From NCBI GenBank assembly GCA_011322625.1, contig DRMH01000008.1, forward strand, positions 1-42,246: a stretch of DNA of 42,246 nucleotides. The letters are read 5' to 3'. Under the pieces are notes generated by a model, which ran no database searches, was not told the DNA's origin, and saw only the letters and a list, made by a program, of their open reading frames with translations. Origin of the DNA: Thermosulfurimonas dismutans (GTDB lineage: Bacteria; Desulfobacterota; Thermodesulfobacteria; Thermodesulfobacteriales; Thermodesulfobacteriaceae). Both the position numbers and the translations under genes were made by a program. Shown one piece after another: positions 24,550 through 33,460 of this stretch (the stretch's first letter is position 1; the number at the start of each line of letters is the position of its first letter).

Positions 24550-24952
24550 CCTCGAGTACCCCCTTGAGGTGTCGAATGCGGGGTTCGCCGCCGGCCATCT
24601 CCAGGGCCAGGACGTCGAAACGCACCCGCCGGGCCTTCCCCCGATAAGAAGATAAGTAGGCCCGGGCCAAAGTTAAGAGCTTGCGTTTTTTGGCCTGGGT
24701 TACGGCTTCCTCGGGGAGCCCCTTCCCCCTTCCCCGGCGGGCCTTTACCTCCACGAAGACCAGGGTATCCGCCTTCTCGGCGATGAGATCGATCTCCCCG
24801 AAACGGGTACGCCAGTTGCGTTCCAGGATCCGGTAGCCCCGCAGGCGCAGATAACGGGCGGCCAGGGCCTCGGCTTCCCGACCGAAGGATTTAGGATCCC
24901 TGAGCCTGGCAAATCGGGCGAAAAGTGCGGCGATGTATCGGGCAGGGTCCAT
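24542..24952 (-). CDS. yraN: YraN/UPF0102 family PD-(D/E)XK nuclease-like protein
   Basis: A 136-aa protein with the YraN signature: GREAEALAARYLRLRGYRIL, RNWRTRFGEIDLIA and LVFVEVKARRG, which includes the GEIDLI...EVK core of PD-(D/E)XK nucleases. The in vivo role is not settled; members are linked to DNA processing. From the ATG at 24952 it overlaps rnhB by 62 bp. The conserved core begins near residue 20, so a later start is possible, although no ribosome binding site favours it. Confidence 0.9.
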   Translation of the reverse strand: MDPARYIAALFARFARLRDPKSFGREAEALAARYLRLRGYRILERNWRTRFGEIDLIAEKADTLVFVEVKARRGRGKGLPEEAVTQAKKRKLLTLARAYLSSYRGKARRVRFDVLALEMAGGEPRIRHLKGVLEDG

Positions 24953-25535
24953 AAAGACGCAGGGCCTCCAGGTGCTCCCGGGTGCCGTATCCCTTGTGCC
25001 GGGCGAACCCGTAAGAGGGATATTCCGGGCTCAGGGACTCCATGAGACGGTCGCGATGCACCTTGGCCAGGATGGAGGCCGCGGCGATGGAGGCGCACAG
25101 GGCGTCTCCGTCCACCACGGCTTTCTGCGGACCACCCCATCCGGGCAGGGTAAAACGACCGTCCACCAGGAGCAGCTCCGGGGTAAGGGAGAGCCCGGTC
25201 ACCGCCCGGGCCATGGCTAGGAGGCTGGCCTGAAGGACGCCCAGGGCATCCACCTCTTCATGCGAGGCCTCGCCTATGGCCCAGGTGAGGGCCTCGCGGG
25301 TAATGATCTCGTAAAGCTCGGCCCGTTTTTCCGGGGAAAGGACTTTGGAATCCGCCAGATCCGGATGATCGAACCCCTCGGGCAGGACCACCGCCGCAGC
25401 CACCACCGGGCCGGCCAGGGCCCCGCGTCCGGCCTCGTCCACCCCGGCGATGAACCGATAACCCACCTGCCGATACCGTTTCTCCCGGGCCCAGCGTTCT
25501 CCCGTAAGATCTTCCGGGGACCAGAGCATCATCAT
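24891..25535 (-). CDS. rnhB: Ribonuclease HII
   Basis: A 214-aa RNase HII that removes ribonucleotides and RNA primers from DNA-RNA hybrids. The catalytic start AGVDEAGRGALAGPVVAAAV (residues about 30-49) holds the first acidic pair, and DSKVLSPEKRAEL, VDGDALCASIAAASILAKVH and DRLMESLSPEYPSYGFARHK complete the active site. The start ATG overlaps the rplS stop (TAATG), implying coupled translation. Normal length. Confidence 0.96.
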   Translation of the reverse strand: MMMLWSPEDLTGERWAREKRYRQVGYRFIAGVDEAGRGALAGPVVAAAVVLPEGFDHPDLADSKVLSPEKRAELYEIITREALTWAIGEASHEEVDALGVLQASLLAMARAVTGLSLTPELLLVDGRFTLPGWGGPQKAVVDGDALCASIAAASILAKVHRDRLMESLSPEYPSYGFARHKGYGTREHLEALRLYGPCPIHRRTFRPICQAQGS

Positions 25536-25885
25536 TAGAACCGCTCCTTTATGCGGGCGGCCTTTCCGTAACGGCCGCGGAGATAGTAGAGCCGTGCCCT
25601 ACGCACCTTACCCCTGCGCACCACCTCGATCTTCTCGATGCGCGGAGAATGGAGCGGAAAGGTCCGCTCCACTCCCACCCCGAAGGAGACCTTGCGCACC
25701 GTAAAGGTGGCCCCGGTTCCGGAGCCGCGCCTGCGAATCACCACCCCCTCAAAGACCTGTATCCGTTCTTTCTCTTCCCCCTCCTGGATGCGATAATGCA
25801 CCCGTACCGTGTCTCCGGGACGGAACTCCGGCAGATCCTTACGCAGATACCGGCTTTCCACCTCGCGAATGAGCGGAAACATCAC
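25535..25885 (-). CDS. rplS: 50S ribosomal protein L19
   Basis: A 116-aa L19 with the conserved [52 protein letters not shown] and C-terminal [18 protein letters not shown] blocks. It sits at the 30S-50S interface. It overlaps trmD by 4 bp, the classical rpsP-rimM-trmD-rplS arrangement. Confidence 0.98.
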   Translation of the reverse strand: MMFPLIREVESRYLRKDLPEFRPGDTVRVHYRIQEGEEKERIQVFEGVVIRRRGSGTGATFTVRKVSFGVGVERTFPLHSPRIEKIEVVRRGKVRRARLYYLRGRYGKAARIKERF

Positions 25886-27171
25886 GTTACCTCCCTTAAC
25901 AGACGATCCAGAATTATGCTTGCCGCTGATCTTACCGAAAGATGGTTATAGTCGTCAAGGGCCCCCCGGATGGGAGGAAGAAAATGGTCCGCCTCCTCCA
26001 GGAGGTCCGGGGCCAGGCCCCAGGCGGTCCCGAAGAGGAGAAGCACCGGACGTCCCCGGCGGATGATCCGGGCCGCCTCCTCATAGGGCAGGGCCTCGCG
26101 CACGGGCCGGGCGTCGGTGGCCAGGGTAAGGGGCCTTTCCCCCTCCCGTTCCTCCACCTCCCGCTGCACCTCCTTGAGAGAGGAACGCACCCGAACCAGC
26201 CGCAGGGCCTCGGCCCGGTCGGGATTGTGCCGGGCCCCGGGACCGGAGAGCCAGAAGGAGAGCAGATCCTCCACGATGGAGCGCTGATCGGAAAGGGGTT
26301 GCACCAGATAATACCCCCTGAGGCCATAGGTGCGGCAGACCCGGGAGATGTCGTGCAGATCCAGATTGGTGAAGGAGGAGGCGATCCGTCGCCCCTCCTT
26401 GTTGATTACCGGGTAATGCACCAGGGCCAGATAAACCCGCAGCCGCTCCCTCTTCAGGGCCCGGAGGAACTCGCGATCCTCCGGGGAGAGAGGGGCCCGG
26501 GAGAGGAGGTCGGGTCGTCTCTCGAAGGTGACCTCCAGGGATTTTTCCCTGCGCCAGCGTTCTATCCGGGCGTGGTCCCCGGAAAGCAGGATCTCCGGCA
26601 CCCGGTACCCCATGAACTCCCGGGGGCGGGTATATTGGGGATGTTTGAGGAGACCCTGTGCCAGGGAATCCCGGGCCACGGAATCCTGGCATCCCACCAC
26701 CCCGGGCACCAGGCGGGCCACCGCTTCGATCAGGACCAGGGCCGCGGCCTCGCCCCCGAAAAGCACGTAATCCCCCACGGAGATCTCGTCATCCACAAAG
26801 TGTTCCCGGATCCGGTCGTCAATCCCCTCGTAACGACCGCAAAGAAGGACCAGCCGTTTCTTTTGCGCCAGTTCCCGGGCGATCTCCTGCTGAAAGAGCC
26901 TTCCCTGCGGGGAGAGATAAATCACCCAGGGTTCCGGGGACTCGGCCCGAAGGGCCGAAAGGGCCCGATAAAGAGGCTCGGGCTTAAGGAGCATCCCCTC
27001 CCCGCCGCCGAAGGGTTTGTCATCCACGGTGCGGTGTTTGTCTGAGGCGAAATCCCGCAGATTGTGCGTGCGTACGGTAATAAGGCCCCGCTCAAGGGCC
27101 TTCCCTAAAAGACCCACCCGCAGGGGAGAATGGAAATATTCCGGAAAGATGGTCACCACATCGAAGATCAT
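25882..27171 (-). CDS. trmD: tRNA (guanine-N1)-methyltransferase fused to a second SPOUT-like domain
   Basis: A 429-aa fusion. Residues 1-225 are complete TrmD, which methylates G37 of tRNAs: [12 protein letters not shown] (49-60), YLSPQGR (85-91), [11 protein letters not shown] (110-120), DYVLFGGE (134-141), and the C-terminal helical HPQYTRP. Residues about 243-429 form a second domain resembling the COG4752 RNA-methyltransferase SPOUT family: [15 protein letters not shown] (246-260), [10 protein letters not shown] (377-386) and [19 protein letters not shown] (407-425), which reads as a knot-forming AdoMet site. Ordinary bacterial TrmD is about 240-250 aa. The fusion may modify two tRNA positions or a second RNA. 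Overlaps rimM and rplS by 4 bp each. Confidence 0.95.
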   Translation of the reverse strand: MIFDVVTIFPEYFHSPLRVGLLGKALERGLITVRTHNLRDFASDKHRTVDDKPFGGGEGMLLKPEPLYRALSALRAESPEPWVIYLSPQGRLFQQEIARELAQKKRLVLLCGRYEGIDDRIREHFVDDEISVGDYVLFGGEAAALVLIEAVARLVPGVVGCQDSVARDSLAQGLLKHPQYTRPREFMGYRVPEILLSGDHARIERWRREKSLEVTFERRPDLLSRAPLSPEDREFLRALKRERLRVYLALVHYPVINKEGRRIASSFTNLDLHDISRVCRTYGLRGYYLVQPLSDQRSIVEDLLSFWLSGPGARHNPDRAEALRLVRVRSSLKEVQREVEEREGERPLTLATDARPVREALPYEEAARIIRRGRPVLLLFGTAWGLAPDLLEEADHFLPPIRGALDDYNHLSVRSAASIILDRLLREVT

Positions 27172-27713
27172 GGGCTTATCTGCGCCTCGATGAGACCGGG
27201 TAGGGGGCGAACCAGGATATATCCCCCGGAAAGATCGATCCTCAGGATCACCTCCTCCACCATGGGGAGATAGAAGCCCCGACCCTTCGGATCCTCCACC
27301 TCCAGAAGATCGTAGGGCCCCACGGGCATGACCCCCTTTACCCTCCCCAGGACCCGGCCTTTTTCGTCTCGCACCTCAAGCCCCTCCAGCTGGAAATAAT
27401 AGTATTCGTCCTCCTCCGGGGGTGGAAAATCGGAAAGGGAGGCATAGAGGGTCTTTCCGCGCAGGGCTTCAGCGGCCTCCAGGGTTTCCACCTCCTCAAA
27501 GAAAAAAAGAAAGTCGCGCCCGCCCGGGGCCTGACGAACCCTTACCGGATGGAGTCTCTCGACGGGATCCCGGGGGCCGAGATAAAACACGGGGATACGG
27601 GTCAGCAGATCGGCCTCCCGGAGGAAGGGCTGAACCCGGAGTTCTCCTTTCAAACCGTGGGGGCGGGTGATTCGCCCTACCGGCACCCGCCCCGGTTTTC
27701 GTTCTTTATTCAA
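27168..27713 (-). CDS. rimM: Ribosome maturation factor RimM
   Basis: A 181-aa RimM with the N-terminal [19 protein letters not shown] motif and a C-terminal PRC-barrel domain ([20 protein letters not shown], then [17 protein letters not shown]). It binds S19 and assists maturation of the 30S head. The start may be the TTG at 27711-27713, overlapping the KH gene by 8 bp, or the GTG at 27684-27686, which directly precedes the conserved motif. Confidence 0.95.
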   Translation of the reverse strand: MNKERKPGRVPVGRITRPHGLKGELRVQPFLREADLLTRIPVFYLGPRDPVERLHPVRVRQAPGGRDFLFFFEEVETLEAAEALRGKTLYASLSDFPPPEEDEYYYFQLEGLEVRDEKGRVLGRVKGVMPVGPYDLLEVEDPKGRGFYLPMVEEVILRIDLSGGYILVRPLPGLIEAQISP

Positions 27714-27945
27714 TAATTTCCAACACAGCCCGTTTGCGGAGTTTGGTGGAAGCGGCGCTGAGGATGGTACGCATGGCCCGGGCCGTGCGCCCCTGCTTGC
27801 CTATAACCTTACCCAGGTCTTCCTTGGCTACCCGAAGCTCGATCACCGAGGTCTGCTCGCCTTCGATCTCGTTCACCTGAACCGCGTCCGGATTGTCCAC
27901 CAAGGCCTTAGCCATCTGCTCCACCAGTTCTTTGAGCTTGCCCAT
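27706..27945 (-). CDS. khpA: KH-domain RNA-binding protein (KhpA/YlqC family)
   Basis: A 79-aa single-KH protein. The RNA-binding [13 protein letters not shown] loop (GxxG-type: GKQG) is at residues about 47-59. KhpA binds many RNAs with KhpB in other bacteria. The gene lies between rpsP and rimM, its usual position in this lineage. Confidence 0.95.
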   Translation of the reverse strand: MGKLKELVEQMAKALVDNPDAVQVNEIEGEQTSVIELRVAKEDLGKVIGKQGRTARAMRTILSAASTKLRKRAVLEIIE

Positions 27946-27983
27946 GATCTACCTCCTCACTGTCGAGTTTTTACCGTTGCCAC

Positions 27984-28253
27984 CTAGAGCGGCTTTGTCC
28001 AGCCGATCTGTCGGAGAACCCCGGTACGCTTCAGGAGGGCCCTTACGGTCTCCGTGGGTTCGGCCCCCCGTTCCAGCCACTTTTTGACCTTTTCCGGATC
28101 CACCTTGAATTCGAAGGGTTCTTTTACCGGGTCGTAATACCCGAGAATCTCCAGGAATCTCCCGTCGCGCGGGGCCGAGGCCTCGGCTGCCACCACCCGA
28201 TAAAAAGGACGATTCCGCCTTCCCATGCGCATGAGCCTGATCCTTACCGCCAC
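27984..28253 (-). CDS. rpsP: 30S ribosomal protein S16
   Basis: An 89-aa S16: [20 protein letters not shown] at the N-terminus, then [13 protein letters not shown] and the C-terminal [18 protein letters not shown]. It is a primary 16S rRNA binding protein. It heads the rpsP-khpA-rimM-trmD-rplS-rnhB-yraN cluster, with a candidate promoter just upstream. Confidence 0.98.
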   Translation of the reverse strand: MAVRIRLMRMGRRNRPFYRVVAAEASAPRDGRFLEILGYYDPVKEPFEFKVDPEKVKKWLERGAEPTETVRALLKRTGVLRQIGWTKPL

Positions 28254-28284
28254 CTTTATCCCTCCCTAAAGGTCTTTGGGCTCC

Positions 28285-28312
28285 AATTTAAACTATTTTG
28301 GGGGAAGTTCAA
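28285..28312 (-). promoter_or_regulatory. Candidate sigma-70 promoter for the rpsP operon
   Basis: On the minus strand TTGAAC (28307-28312), 16-bp spacer, TAAATT (28285-28290). Both hexamers match consensus at four of six positions. It lies about 30 bp upstream of rpsP in the gap after ffh. Confidence 0.5.
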
Positions 28313-28322
28313 CTGGTAACCC

Positions 28323-29654
28323 CTAGATAGCCCTCAGCAGACGCTGAGCCAGGCGCTCAAGCCCCCTGGCTCCCCGGGCCTTTTTCAGGAGCTTGCGCAT
28401 CTCCTCATAACTCTTGAGCAGCCGGTTTACGTCCTGGACCGTGGTGCCCGAACCCCGGGCGATCCGTCGTTTGCGACTGGCGTTGATGATCCGGGGATTG
28501 AGCCGTTCCTGGCGGGTCATGGAGTTGATGATGGCCTCCATCCGGACGATCTCTTTTTCGTCAAAGGGGATTTGTTTGATCTTCTTCCCGATCCCCGGGA
28601 GCATACCGAACACCTCCTGCAGGGAACCCAGCTTGCGCACCTGACGCAGCTGTTCCCGCAGATCTTCCAGGGTGAACTCCTGGCGCCGCAGTTTTTCGCG
28701 GAATTCCTGGGCCTTTTTGAGATCGAAGGTCTCCTGGGCCTTTTCGATCAGGGTGAGGACATCCCCCATGCCCAGGATCCGGGAGGCCAGACGATCGGGA
28801 TAAAATACCTCCAGGGCGTCTATCTTTTCGCCGGTTCCCAGGAACTTGATGGGTACCCCGGTGACCTCCCGGATGGAAAGGGCCGCTCCGCCGCGGGCGT
28901 CGCCCTCCACCTTGGTAAGAATTACCCCGGTCAGCCCCACCTTCTCCTGGAAACTACGGGCCATGTTCACCGCATCCTGACCGGTCATGGCATCGGCCAC
29001 CAGCAGGACCTCCCGGGGGGAGACCGCTTCCTTGATGGCCGCGGCCTCGGCCATCATGGCCTCGTCCACGTGCAGACGCCCGGCGGTGTCGATGATGACC
29101 ACATCCCGCCCCTGGGCCTTGGCCTCGACCAGGGCCTTTCGGGCTATATCCACCGGGTTCTCCGAGGGCTGGGTGTCGTACACCGGCACCCCCACCTTCT
29201 CGGCCAGGGTCTTGAGCTGATCGATGGCCGCGGGGCGATATACGTCCGCCGGGACCAGATAGGGCCGATGCCCCTTCTTGCGCAGGAAAAGAGCCAGTTT
29301 GGCCGCGGTGGTGGTCTTTCCCGAACCCTGAAGCCCCACCAGAAGCAGGGGAACCGGCCGGGGCCCCCCCAGATCTAAAGGAGCCGGGGTTTCGCCCAGG
29401 GTGCGGATGAGCTCCTCGTGGACGATCTTGATGAGCTGCTGGGCCGGGGTGAGGCTCTCCAGTACCTCGGCCCCCAGGGCCCGTTCCCGCACCCGCTCCA
29501 CAAAATTCTTGACCACCCGGTAATTAACGTCCGCCTCCAGCAGGGCCAGGCGCACCTCGCGCAGCCCCCGCTCCACGTCCTCCTTGGTGAGCTTGCCCTT
29601 GCCCCGGAGCTTCTGGAAAACGCCTTCCAGGCGATCGCTGAGATTTTCGAACAT
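28323..29654 (-). CDS. ffh: Signal recognition particle protein Ffh (SRP54)
   Basis: A 443-aa SRP GTPase that targets membrane proteins cotranslationally. It has the N domain, then the G domain with [15 protein letters not shown] (residues about 106-120), [13 protein letters not shown], and [13 protein letters not shown], and the Met-rich M domain after residue 300 ([32 protein letters not shown]), which binds SRP RNA and signal peptides. Normal length. It directly precedes rpsP, 69 bp away. Confidence 0.97.
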   Translation of the reverse strand: MFENLSDRLEGVFQKLRGKGKLTKEDVERGLREVRLALLEADVNYRVVKNFVERVRERALGAEVLESLTPAQQLIKIVHEELIRTLGETPAPLDLGGPRPVPLLLVGLQGSGKTTTAAKLALFLRKKGHRPYLVPADVYRPAAIDQLKTLAEKVGVPVYDTQPSENPVDIARKALVEAKAQGRDVVIIDTAGRLHVDEAMMAEAAAIKEAVSPREVLLVADAMTGQDAVNMARSFQEKVGLTGVILTKVEGDARGGAALSIREVTGVPIKFLGTGEKIDALEVFYPDRLASRILGMGDVLTLIEKAQETFDLKKAQEFREKLRRQEFTLEDLREQLRQVRKLGSLQEVFGMLPGIGKKIKQIPFDEKEIVRMEAIINSMTRQERLNPRIINASRKRRIARGSGTTVQDVNRLLKSYEEMRKLLKKARGARGLERLAQRLLRAI

Positions 29655-29660
29655 GTTTTC

Positions 29661-29688
29661 AGGATAATGGTTGGCCCGGGGCTGTCAA
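29661..29688 (-). promoter_or_regulatory. Candidate promoter for ffh, predicting a leaderless transcript
   Basis: On the minus strand a consensus TTGACA (29683-29688), 16-bp spacer and TATCCT (29661-29666). Transcription would start about 7 bp later, essentially at the ffh ATG (29652-29654). No Shine-Dalgarno sequence lies between. The -35 hexamer touches the last codons of the exchanger gene. Confidence 0.5.
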
Positions 29689-30668
29689 GCAAGGGAGGGG
29701 GCGGTGAAGGTCTTAAAGGCCATGTAGAGGAGATAGAGTATCACCAGGAGCAGGCCCTCGCGGCGACGGATGGTCCCGTCCAGGGAGACCAGAAACAGGA
29801 GCCCGGAAAAGAAGGTGAGCACCAGAAGATCGGTGAAACCCTGGGCCGGAACCGGTACCGGACGGATGACCGAGGTGACTCCCAGGATGAAAAGCAGGTT
29901 GAAGATATTGGAACCCACGATGTTTCCGATCAGGAGATCCGTCTCGCCCCGGCGCACCGCTATCAGGGAGGTGGCGATCTCGGGAAGACTGGTCCCCAGG
30001 GCGATGATGGTGAAGCCGATAAAGGCCTTGGGGAGGGAGAGATCCGTGGCCAGGGCCACGGCATAGCGCACGGTGATCTCGGCGCCCAGCACCAGCCCCG
30101 CCACCCCGGTCCAGAAAAGAAGCAGGGAGCGGAGCGCCGAAGGGACCGGGCCGGAGATTTCCTCCGCCAGGGGGGAGGCGGGTTTTTCGGTTCGATTTCC
30201 CAGGACCTCCAGGAGATTGTAATAGAGAAAGACCAGGAAGAAGAGCAGCAGGAGGAATCCTTCCGAGCGCTGATACAGGGCAGGGGTATGGGAGAGATAA
30301 GGGTCCAGGCCGCCGATCAGGACCGCGGCGGTGGCCAGTAACATCATGGGAATCTCGCGCCGCACCACCACGTGGAGGATCCGCAGGGGGCGCACCAGGG
30401 CCGCCAGGCCGATCCCCAGACCGATGTTGGCCAGATTGGACCCCACGATGTTGCCGAAGGAAATCTCCCCGGCCCTAAGGGCCGCGGCCACGTTCACCGC
30501 CAGCTCCGGGGCACTGGTGCCGAAGGCCACCACGGTGAGCCCGATCACCATGGAGGAGATGCCCATCCGCCGGGAGAGCCCCACCGCTCCGCGGACCATC
30601 CCTTCCCCTCCGGCAAGAAGGACCACCAGCCCCACCACGGTGAGAATCAGGTGCAGAAGAACCCCCAT
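29685..30668 (-). CDS. Calcium/sodium antiporter family protein (YrbG/CaCA type)
   Basis: A 327-aa integral membrane exchanger with two inverted repeats of about five transmembrane helices. Each repeat carries an alpha motif: FGTSAPELAVNVAAALR and GNIVGSNLANIGLG in the first, LGTSLPEIATSLIAV and GNIVGSNIFNLLFILG in the second. The acidic residues in the GTSxPE motifs bind Ca2+ or Na+. Start ATG follows an AAGGGG ribosome binding site. It is divergent from nrdJ. Confidence 0.93.
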   Translation of the reverse strand: MGVLLHLILTVVGLVVLLAGGEGMVRGAVGLSRRMGISSMVIGLTVVAFGTSAPELAVNVAAALRAGEISFGNIVGSNLANIGLGIGLAALVRPLRILHVVVRREIPMMLLATAAVLIGGLDPYLSHTPALYQRSEGFLLLLFFLVFLYYNLLEVLGNRTEKPASPLAEEISGPVPSALRSLLLFWTGVAGLVLGAEITVRYAVALATDLSLPKAFIGFTIIALGTSLPEIATSLIAVRRGETDLLIGNIVGSNIFNLLFILGVTSVIRPVPVPAQGFTDLLVLTFFSGLLFLVSLDGTIRRREGLLLVILYLLYMAFKTFTAPSLA

Positions 30669-30677
30669 AATCCCCTT

Positions 30678-30705
30678 ACCCTAGTCGGGGACCATCCCCT
30701 GTCAA
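30678..30705 (-). promoter_or_regulatory. Weak candidate promoter for the antiporter gene
   Basis: Minus-strand TTGACA (30700-30705), 16-bp spacer, TAGGGT (30678-30683). The -35 is consensus, the -10 is poor. A 13-bp palindrome (GGGGA-CCA-TCCCC, 30687-30699) occupies the spacer. Confidence 0.3.
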
Positions 30706-30715
30706 CCCCGTGATC

Positions 30716-30724
30716 TGGTATAAT
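30716..30724 (+). promoter_or_regulatory. Extended -10 promoter element of nrdJ
   Basis: TGG followed by a perfect TATAAT (30719-30724), that is an extended -10. The -35 region is poor. Predicted transcription start is near 30731, where the nrdJ ATG begins, so the mRNA would be leaderless or nearly so. GGAAGG abuts the ATG without the usual spacing. Confidence 0.55.
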
Positions 30725-30730
30725 GGAAGG

Positions 30731-33460
30731 ATGAAGCTTCCCCGGACCGAACTCCCCCTGAGGGAATCCGCCCTGCGGGTGCTGGCCTATCGTTATCTGG
30801 TCAGGGACGAGAAGGGCCGGGTGGTGGAGACCCCGGAGGAAATGTTCTGGCGGGTGGCCCGGGCCGTGGCCGAAGCGGAGAGAATCTTCGGGGAAGATCC
30901 CGAGGAATGGGCGGAAAGGTTTTATCGTCTCCTGGCCTCGCTGGATTTTCTGCCCAATTCCCCCACCCTGATGAACGCGGGGCTTCCCCTGGGGCAGCTT
31001 TCGGCCTGCTTTGTCCTTCCGGTGGAGGATTCCCTGGAGGCCATCTTCGAGGCCCTCAAGGCCGCGGCCCTGATCCATAAGTCCGGCGGAGGAACGGGTT
31101 TTTCCTTCTCCCGGCTGCGTCCCCGGGGGGACATGGTGCGCAGCACCCAAGGGGTGGCGAGCGGCCCGGTCTCCTTCATGCGGGTCTTTAACGCCGCCAC
31201 CGAGGCCATCAAACAGGGAGGAAAACGCCGCGGGGCCAATATGGGGATCCTGCGCATCGATCACCCGGACATCGAGGAGTTCATTCGGATAAAAAGCGAC
31301 CCCGCGGAGCTTACCAATTTCAACCTCTCCGTGGCCATAACCGACGCCTTCATGGAGGCCTGGCAAAGGGACGAGGTTTTTCCCCTGATCAACCCCCGCA
31401 CCGGCCGCGAGGTGCGCCGGGTAAAGGCCCGAAAGCTCTTCGATCTCCTGGTCGAAAACGCATGGCGCACCGGTGATCCGGGAGTGATCTTTATCGACAC
31501 CATCAACCGGGCCAATCCCACCCCCCTTCTCGGCGAGATCGAAAGCACCAACCCCTGTCTGCCGGGCGATACCTGGATCATGACCTCCGAGGGTCCCCGC
31601 CGGATAAAAGACCTCCTCCACCGTCCCTTTATATGCCGGCTGGACGGCAGGGATTATCCCTCCCCCGAGGGCTTCTTCTCCACCGGAAGGAGACCCCTTT
31701 ACCTCATCCGGACCAGGGAGGGCTTTACCCTCCGGGCCACGGAAAATCACCCCCTCCTGCGGGTCTCCGGTCTCACCGGGGGCTCCCCGAAGGCGGAATG
31801 GGTGGCGGTGCGAAGGCTTCGCCCCGGGGATCGCCTGCGGCTTAACCTTCATCTTCGCTCCCCGTTCTGGCCCGGGGAGGGAGGTTTTGAGGAGGGGTAC
31901 CTTCTGGGGCTCCTCTGCGCCAAGGGGGATCTTGAGGAAGACCGGCCCCGAAAAAAGGAGGACCGGGAGGGGGCCTTCTTACGGGATCTCGCCCGGGACT
32001 TCGGACTGGAATCCGGAGGGGGCTCCCCGGCTCTGGAGCAGGCCTCAAGTAGCTTTTACCGGGGATTTTTGCGTGCGCTCTTTGACACCGCGGCCTCGGT
32101 CCGGAACGAGGAGGAAGGAGGCCTCGGCCTCCGGTTGAGACTATCGGAGGTCGATCTGCTCCAGATGGTCCAGCGGATGCTCCTCCGTCTGGGGATCTTT
32201 TCCCGCCTCCAGCCCTCGGGTTCGGAGGAAGGGCCTCGTTCTCGAAAGACCCTGATCATCTCCGGGGGGAGTCTTCGGCGTTTTGAAGAACGGGTGGGGT
32301 TTTCTCATCCGGGCCGGAATAGACGCCTCCGGGAGCTTCTTTCCCGCTACGGGGATGTCCCGGAGGCGGAGGAGTTCGTGGTGGAGGTAAGCGAGATCGT
32401 ACCCGCCGGAGAGGAAGAGGTTTACGATTGCCGGGTGCCGGGAATAAACGCCTTCGATGCCAACGGCTTTGTGGTTCACAACTGCGGCGAACAACCCCTT
32501 CTGCCCTATGAGTCCTGCAATCTGGGGTCCATCAATCTCTCCCGTTTCGTGCGTGAGGGCCGGGTGGACTATCCGCGACTGCGGGAAACCGTGCACCTGG
32601 CGGTGCGGTTTCTGGACGATGTGATCGAGGTGAACCGTTTTCCGCTTCCGCAGATCGCCCGGATGACCCGTCTTACCCGGAAGATCGGATTGGGGGTGAT
32701 GGGGTTTGCGGATATGCTCATCCAGATGGGGATTCCTTACTCCTCGGACCAGGCGGTGCGGGTGGCCGAGGAGGTCATGGCCTTTATCGAGAGAGAGTCC
32801 CTGGCCGAAAGCCGGAGACTGGCGGAGAAGCGGGGGAGTTTTCCGGCCTTTCCCGGGAGTATCTGGGATCGGAAGGGTTTCCCCGCGCTGCGTAATGCCA
32901 CCACCACTACCATCGCTCCCACCGGGACCCTCTCCCTCATCGCCGGGACCTCTTCGGGCATAGAACCCCTTTTTGCCCTGGTCTATCGACGCCGGGCCCT
33001 GGACGGAGTGGAGTGGACCGAGGTCCACCCGGGATTCCTCCGGGCCCTTGAGGAGCGGGGGCTTTACCGGGAGGACCTGATCCAGGAGATCCTGGAGACC
33101 GGGGGGCTCGCCGGGGTGAAGGGGATTCCCGAGGACCTGCGCAGACTCTTTGTTACCGCCTTTGAGATCCCTCCGGAAAGACACCTGGCCATCCAGGCCG
33201 CCTTTCAGAGGCATACTCACAACGCGGTCTCCAAGACGGTAAACCTCCCGGCCGGGGTCTCCCGGGAGGAGGTGGCGCGGATCTATCTCCGGGCCTATAC
33301 CCTGGGGCTCAAGGGGGTCACGGTGTACCGGTACGGGTCTCGCCCGGAGCAGGTTCTGCGCCTGGCCCGGGAGCGGGTGTGTCCGGAATGCGGGGAACCT
33401 CTTTCCCAGCAGCCCTATTGTGTCTTCTGTACCGGTTGCCCCCACCCCGAGTGCGGCTAG
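30731..33460 (+). CDS. nrdJ: Class II (B12-dependent) ribonucleoside-diphosphate reductase NrdJ, interrupted by an intein
   Basis: A 909-aa precursor. After removal of the 309-residue intein (276-584) the exteins give a 600-aa adenosylcobalamin-dependent reductase that makes deoxyribonucleotides. N-extein marks are LPNSPTLMNAG, LGQLSACFVLPVEDS (first redox Cys), SGGGTGFSFSRLRP and GKRRGANMGIL. The catalytic N-P-C-G-E motif is split by the intein: NP ends the N-extein and CGEQPLLPYESCNLGSINLS begins the C-extein. The C-terminus has a Cys-rich tail (CPECG, CVFCTGCPHPECG) that resembles a Zn-ribbon/thioredoxin-like redox end. No ATP-cone is present. The ATG at 30731 is preferred over an upstream GTG-like frame start. 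It converges with birA, overlapping by 4 bp. Confidence 0.95.
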   Translation: MKLPRTELPLRESALRVLAYRYLVRDEKGRVVETPEEMFWRVARAVAEAERIFGEDPEEWAERFYRLLASLDFLPNSPTLMNAGLPLGQLSACFVLPVEDSLEAIFEALKAAALIHKSGGGTGFSFSRLRPRGDMVRSTQGVASGPVSFMRVFNAATEAIKQGGKRRGANMGILRIDHPDIEEFIRIKSDPAELTNFNLSVAITDAFMEAWQRDEVFPLINPRTGREVRRVKARKLFDLLVENAWRTGDPGVIFIDTINRANPTPLLGEIESTNPCLPGDTWIMTSEGPRRIKDLLHRPFICRLDGRDYPSPEGFFSTGRRPLYLIRTREGFTLRATENHPLLRVSGLTGGSPKAEWVAVRRLRPGDRLRLNLHLRSPFWPGEGGFEEGYLLGLLCAKGDLEEDRPRKKEDREGAFLRDLARDFGLESGGGSPALEQASSSFYRGFLRALFDTAASVRNEEEGGLGLRLRLSEVDLLQMVQRMLLRLGIFSRLQPSGSEEGPRSRKTLIISGGSLRRFEERVGFSHPGRNRRLRELLSRYGDVPEAEEFVVEVSEIVPAGEEEVYDCRVPGINAFDANGFVVHNCGEQPLLPYESCNLGSINLSRFVREGRVDYPRLRETVHLAVRFLDDVIEVNRFPLPQIARMTRLTRKIGLGVMGFADMLIQMGIPYSSDQAVRVAEEVMAFIERESLAESRRLAEKRGSFPAFPGSIWDRKGFPALRNATTTTIAPTGTLSLIAGTSSGIEPLFALVYRRRALDGVEWTEVHPGFLRALEERGLYREDLIQEILETGGLAGVKGIPEDLRRLFVTAFEIPPERHLAIQAAFQRHTHNAVSKTVNLPAGVSREEVARIYLRAYTLGLKGVTVYRYGSRPEQVLRLARERVCPECGEPLSQQPYCVFCTGCPHPECG
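31556..32482 (+). other. Intein in NrdJ (309 aa) with decayed LAGLIDADG endonuclease
   Basis: Protein-splicing element inserted between Pro and the catalytic Cys of the NPCGE motif. Splicing block A starts at Cys1 (CLPGDTWIMTSEGPRRI). Block B is TLRATENHPLLR with the T-x-x-H pair. Blocks F and G read VYDCRVPGINAFDANG and FVVHN, followed by Cys+1; the penultimate His and terminal Asn needed for splicing are present, so splicing should work. The middle has two relics of LAGLIDADG helices, YLLGLLCAKGDL and FLRALFDTAASV. In the first the catalytic acidic residue is replaced by Lys, and in the second the DADG end is DTAA. The homing endonuclease is therefore likely inactive. Confidence 0.93.

Noticed and set aside
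22930-24567. 545-aa plus-strand frame opposite the DUF6178-like gene
   Set aside because: No recognisable domain; explained by GC-rich third positions of the gene below it.
30647-31852. 401-aa minus-strand frame opposite nrdJ
   Set aside because: Antisense to conserved NrdJ motifs and the intein.
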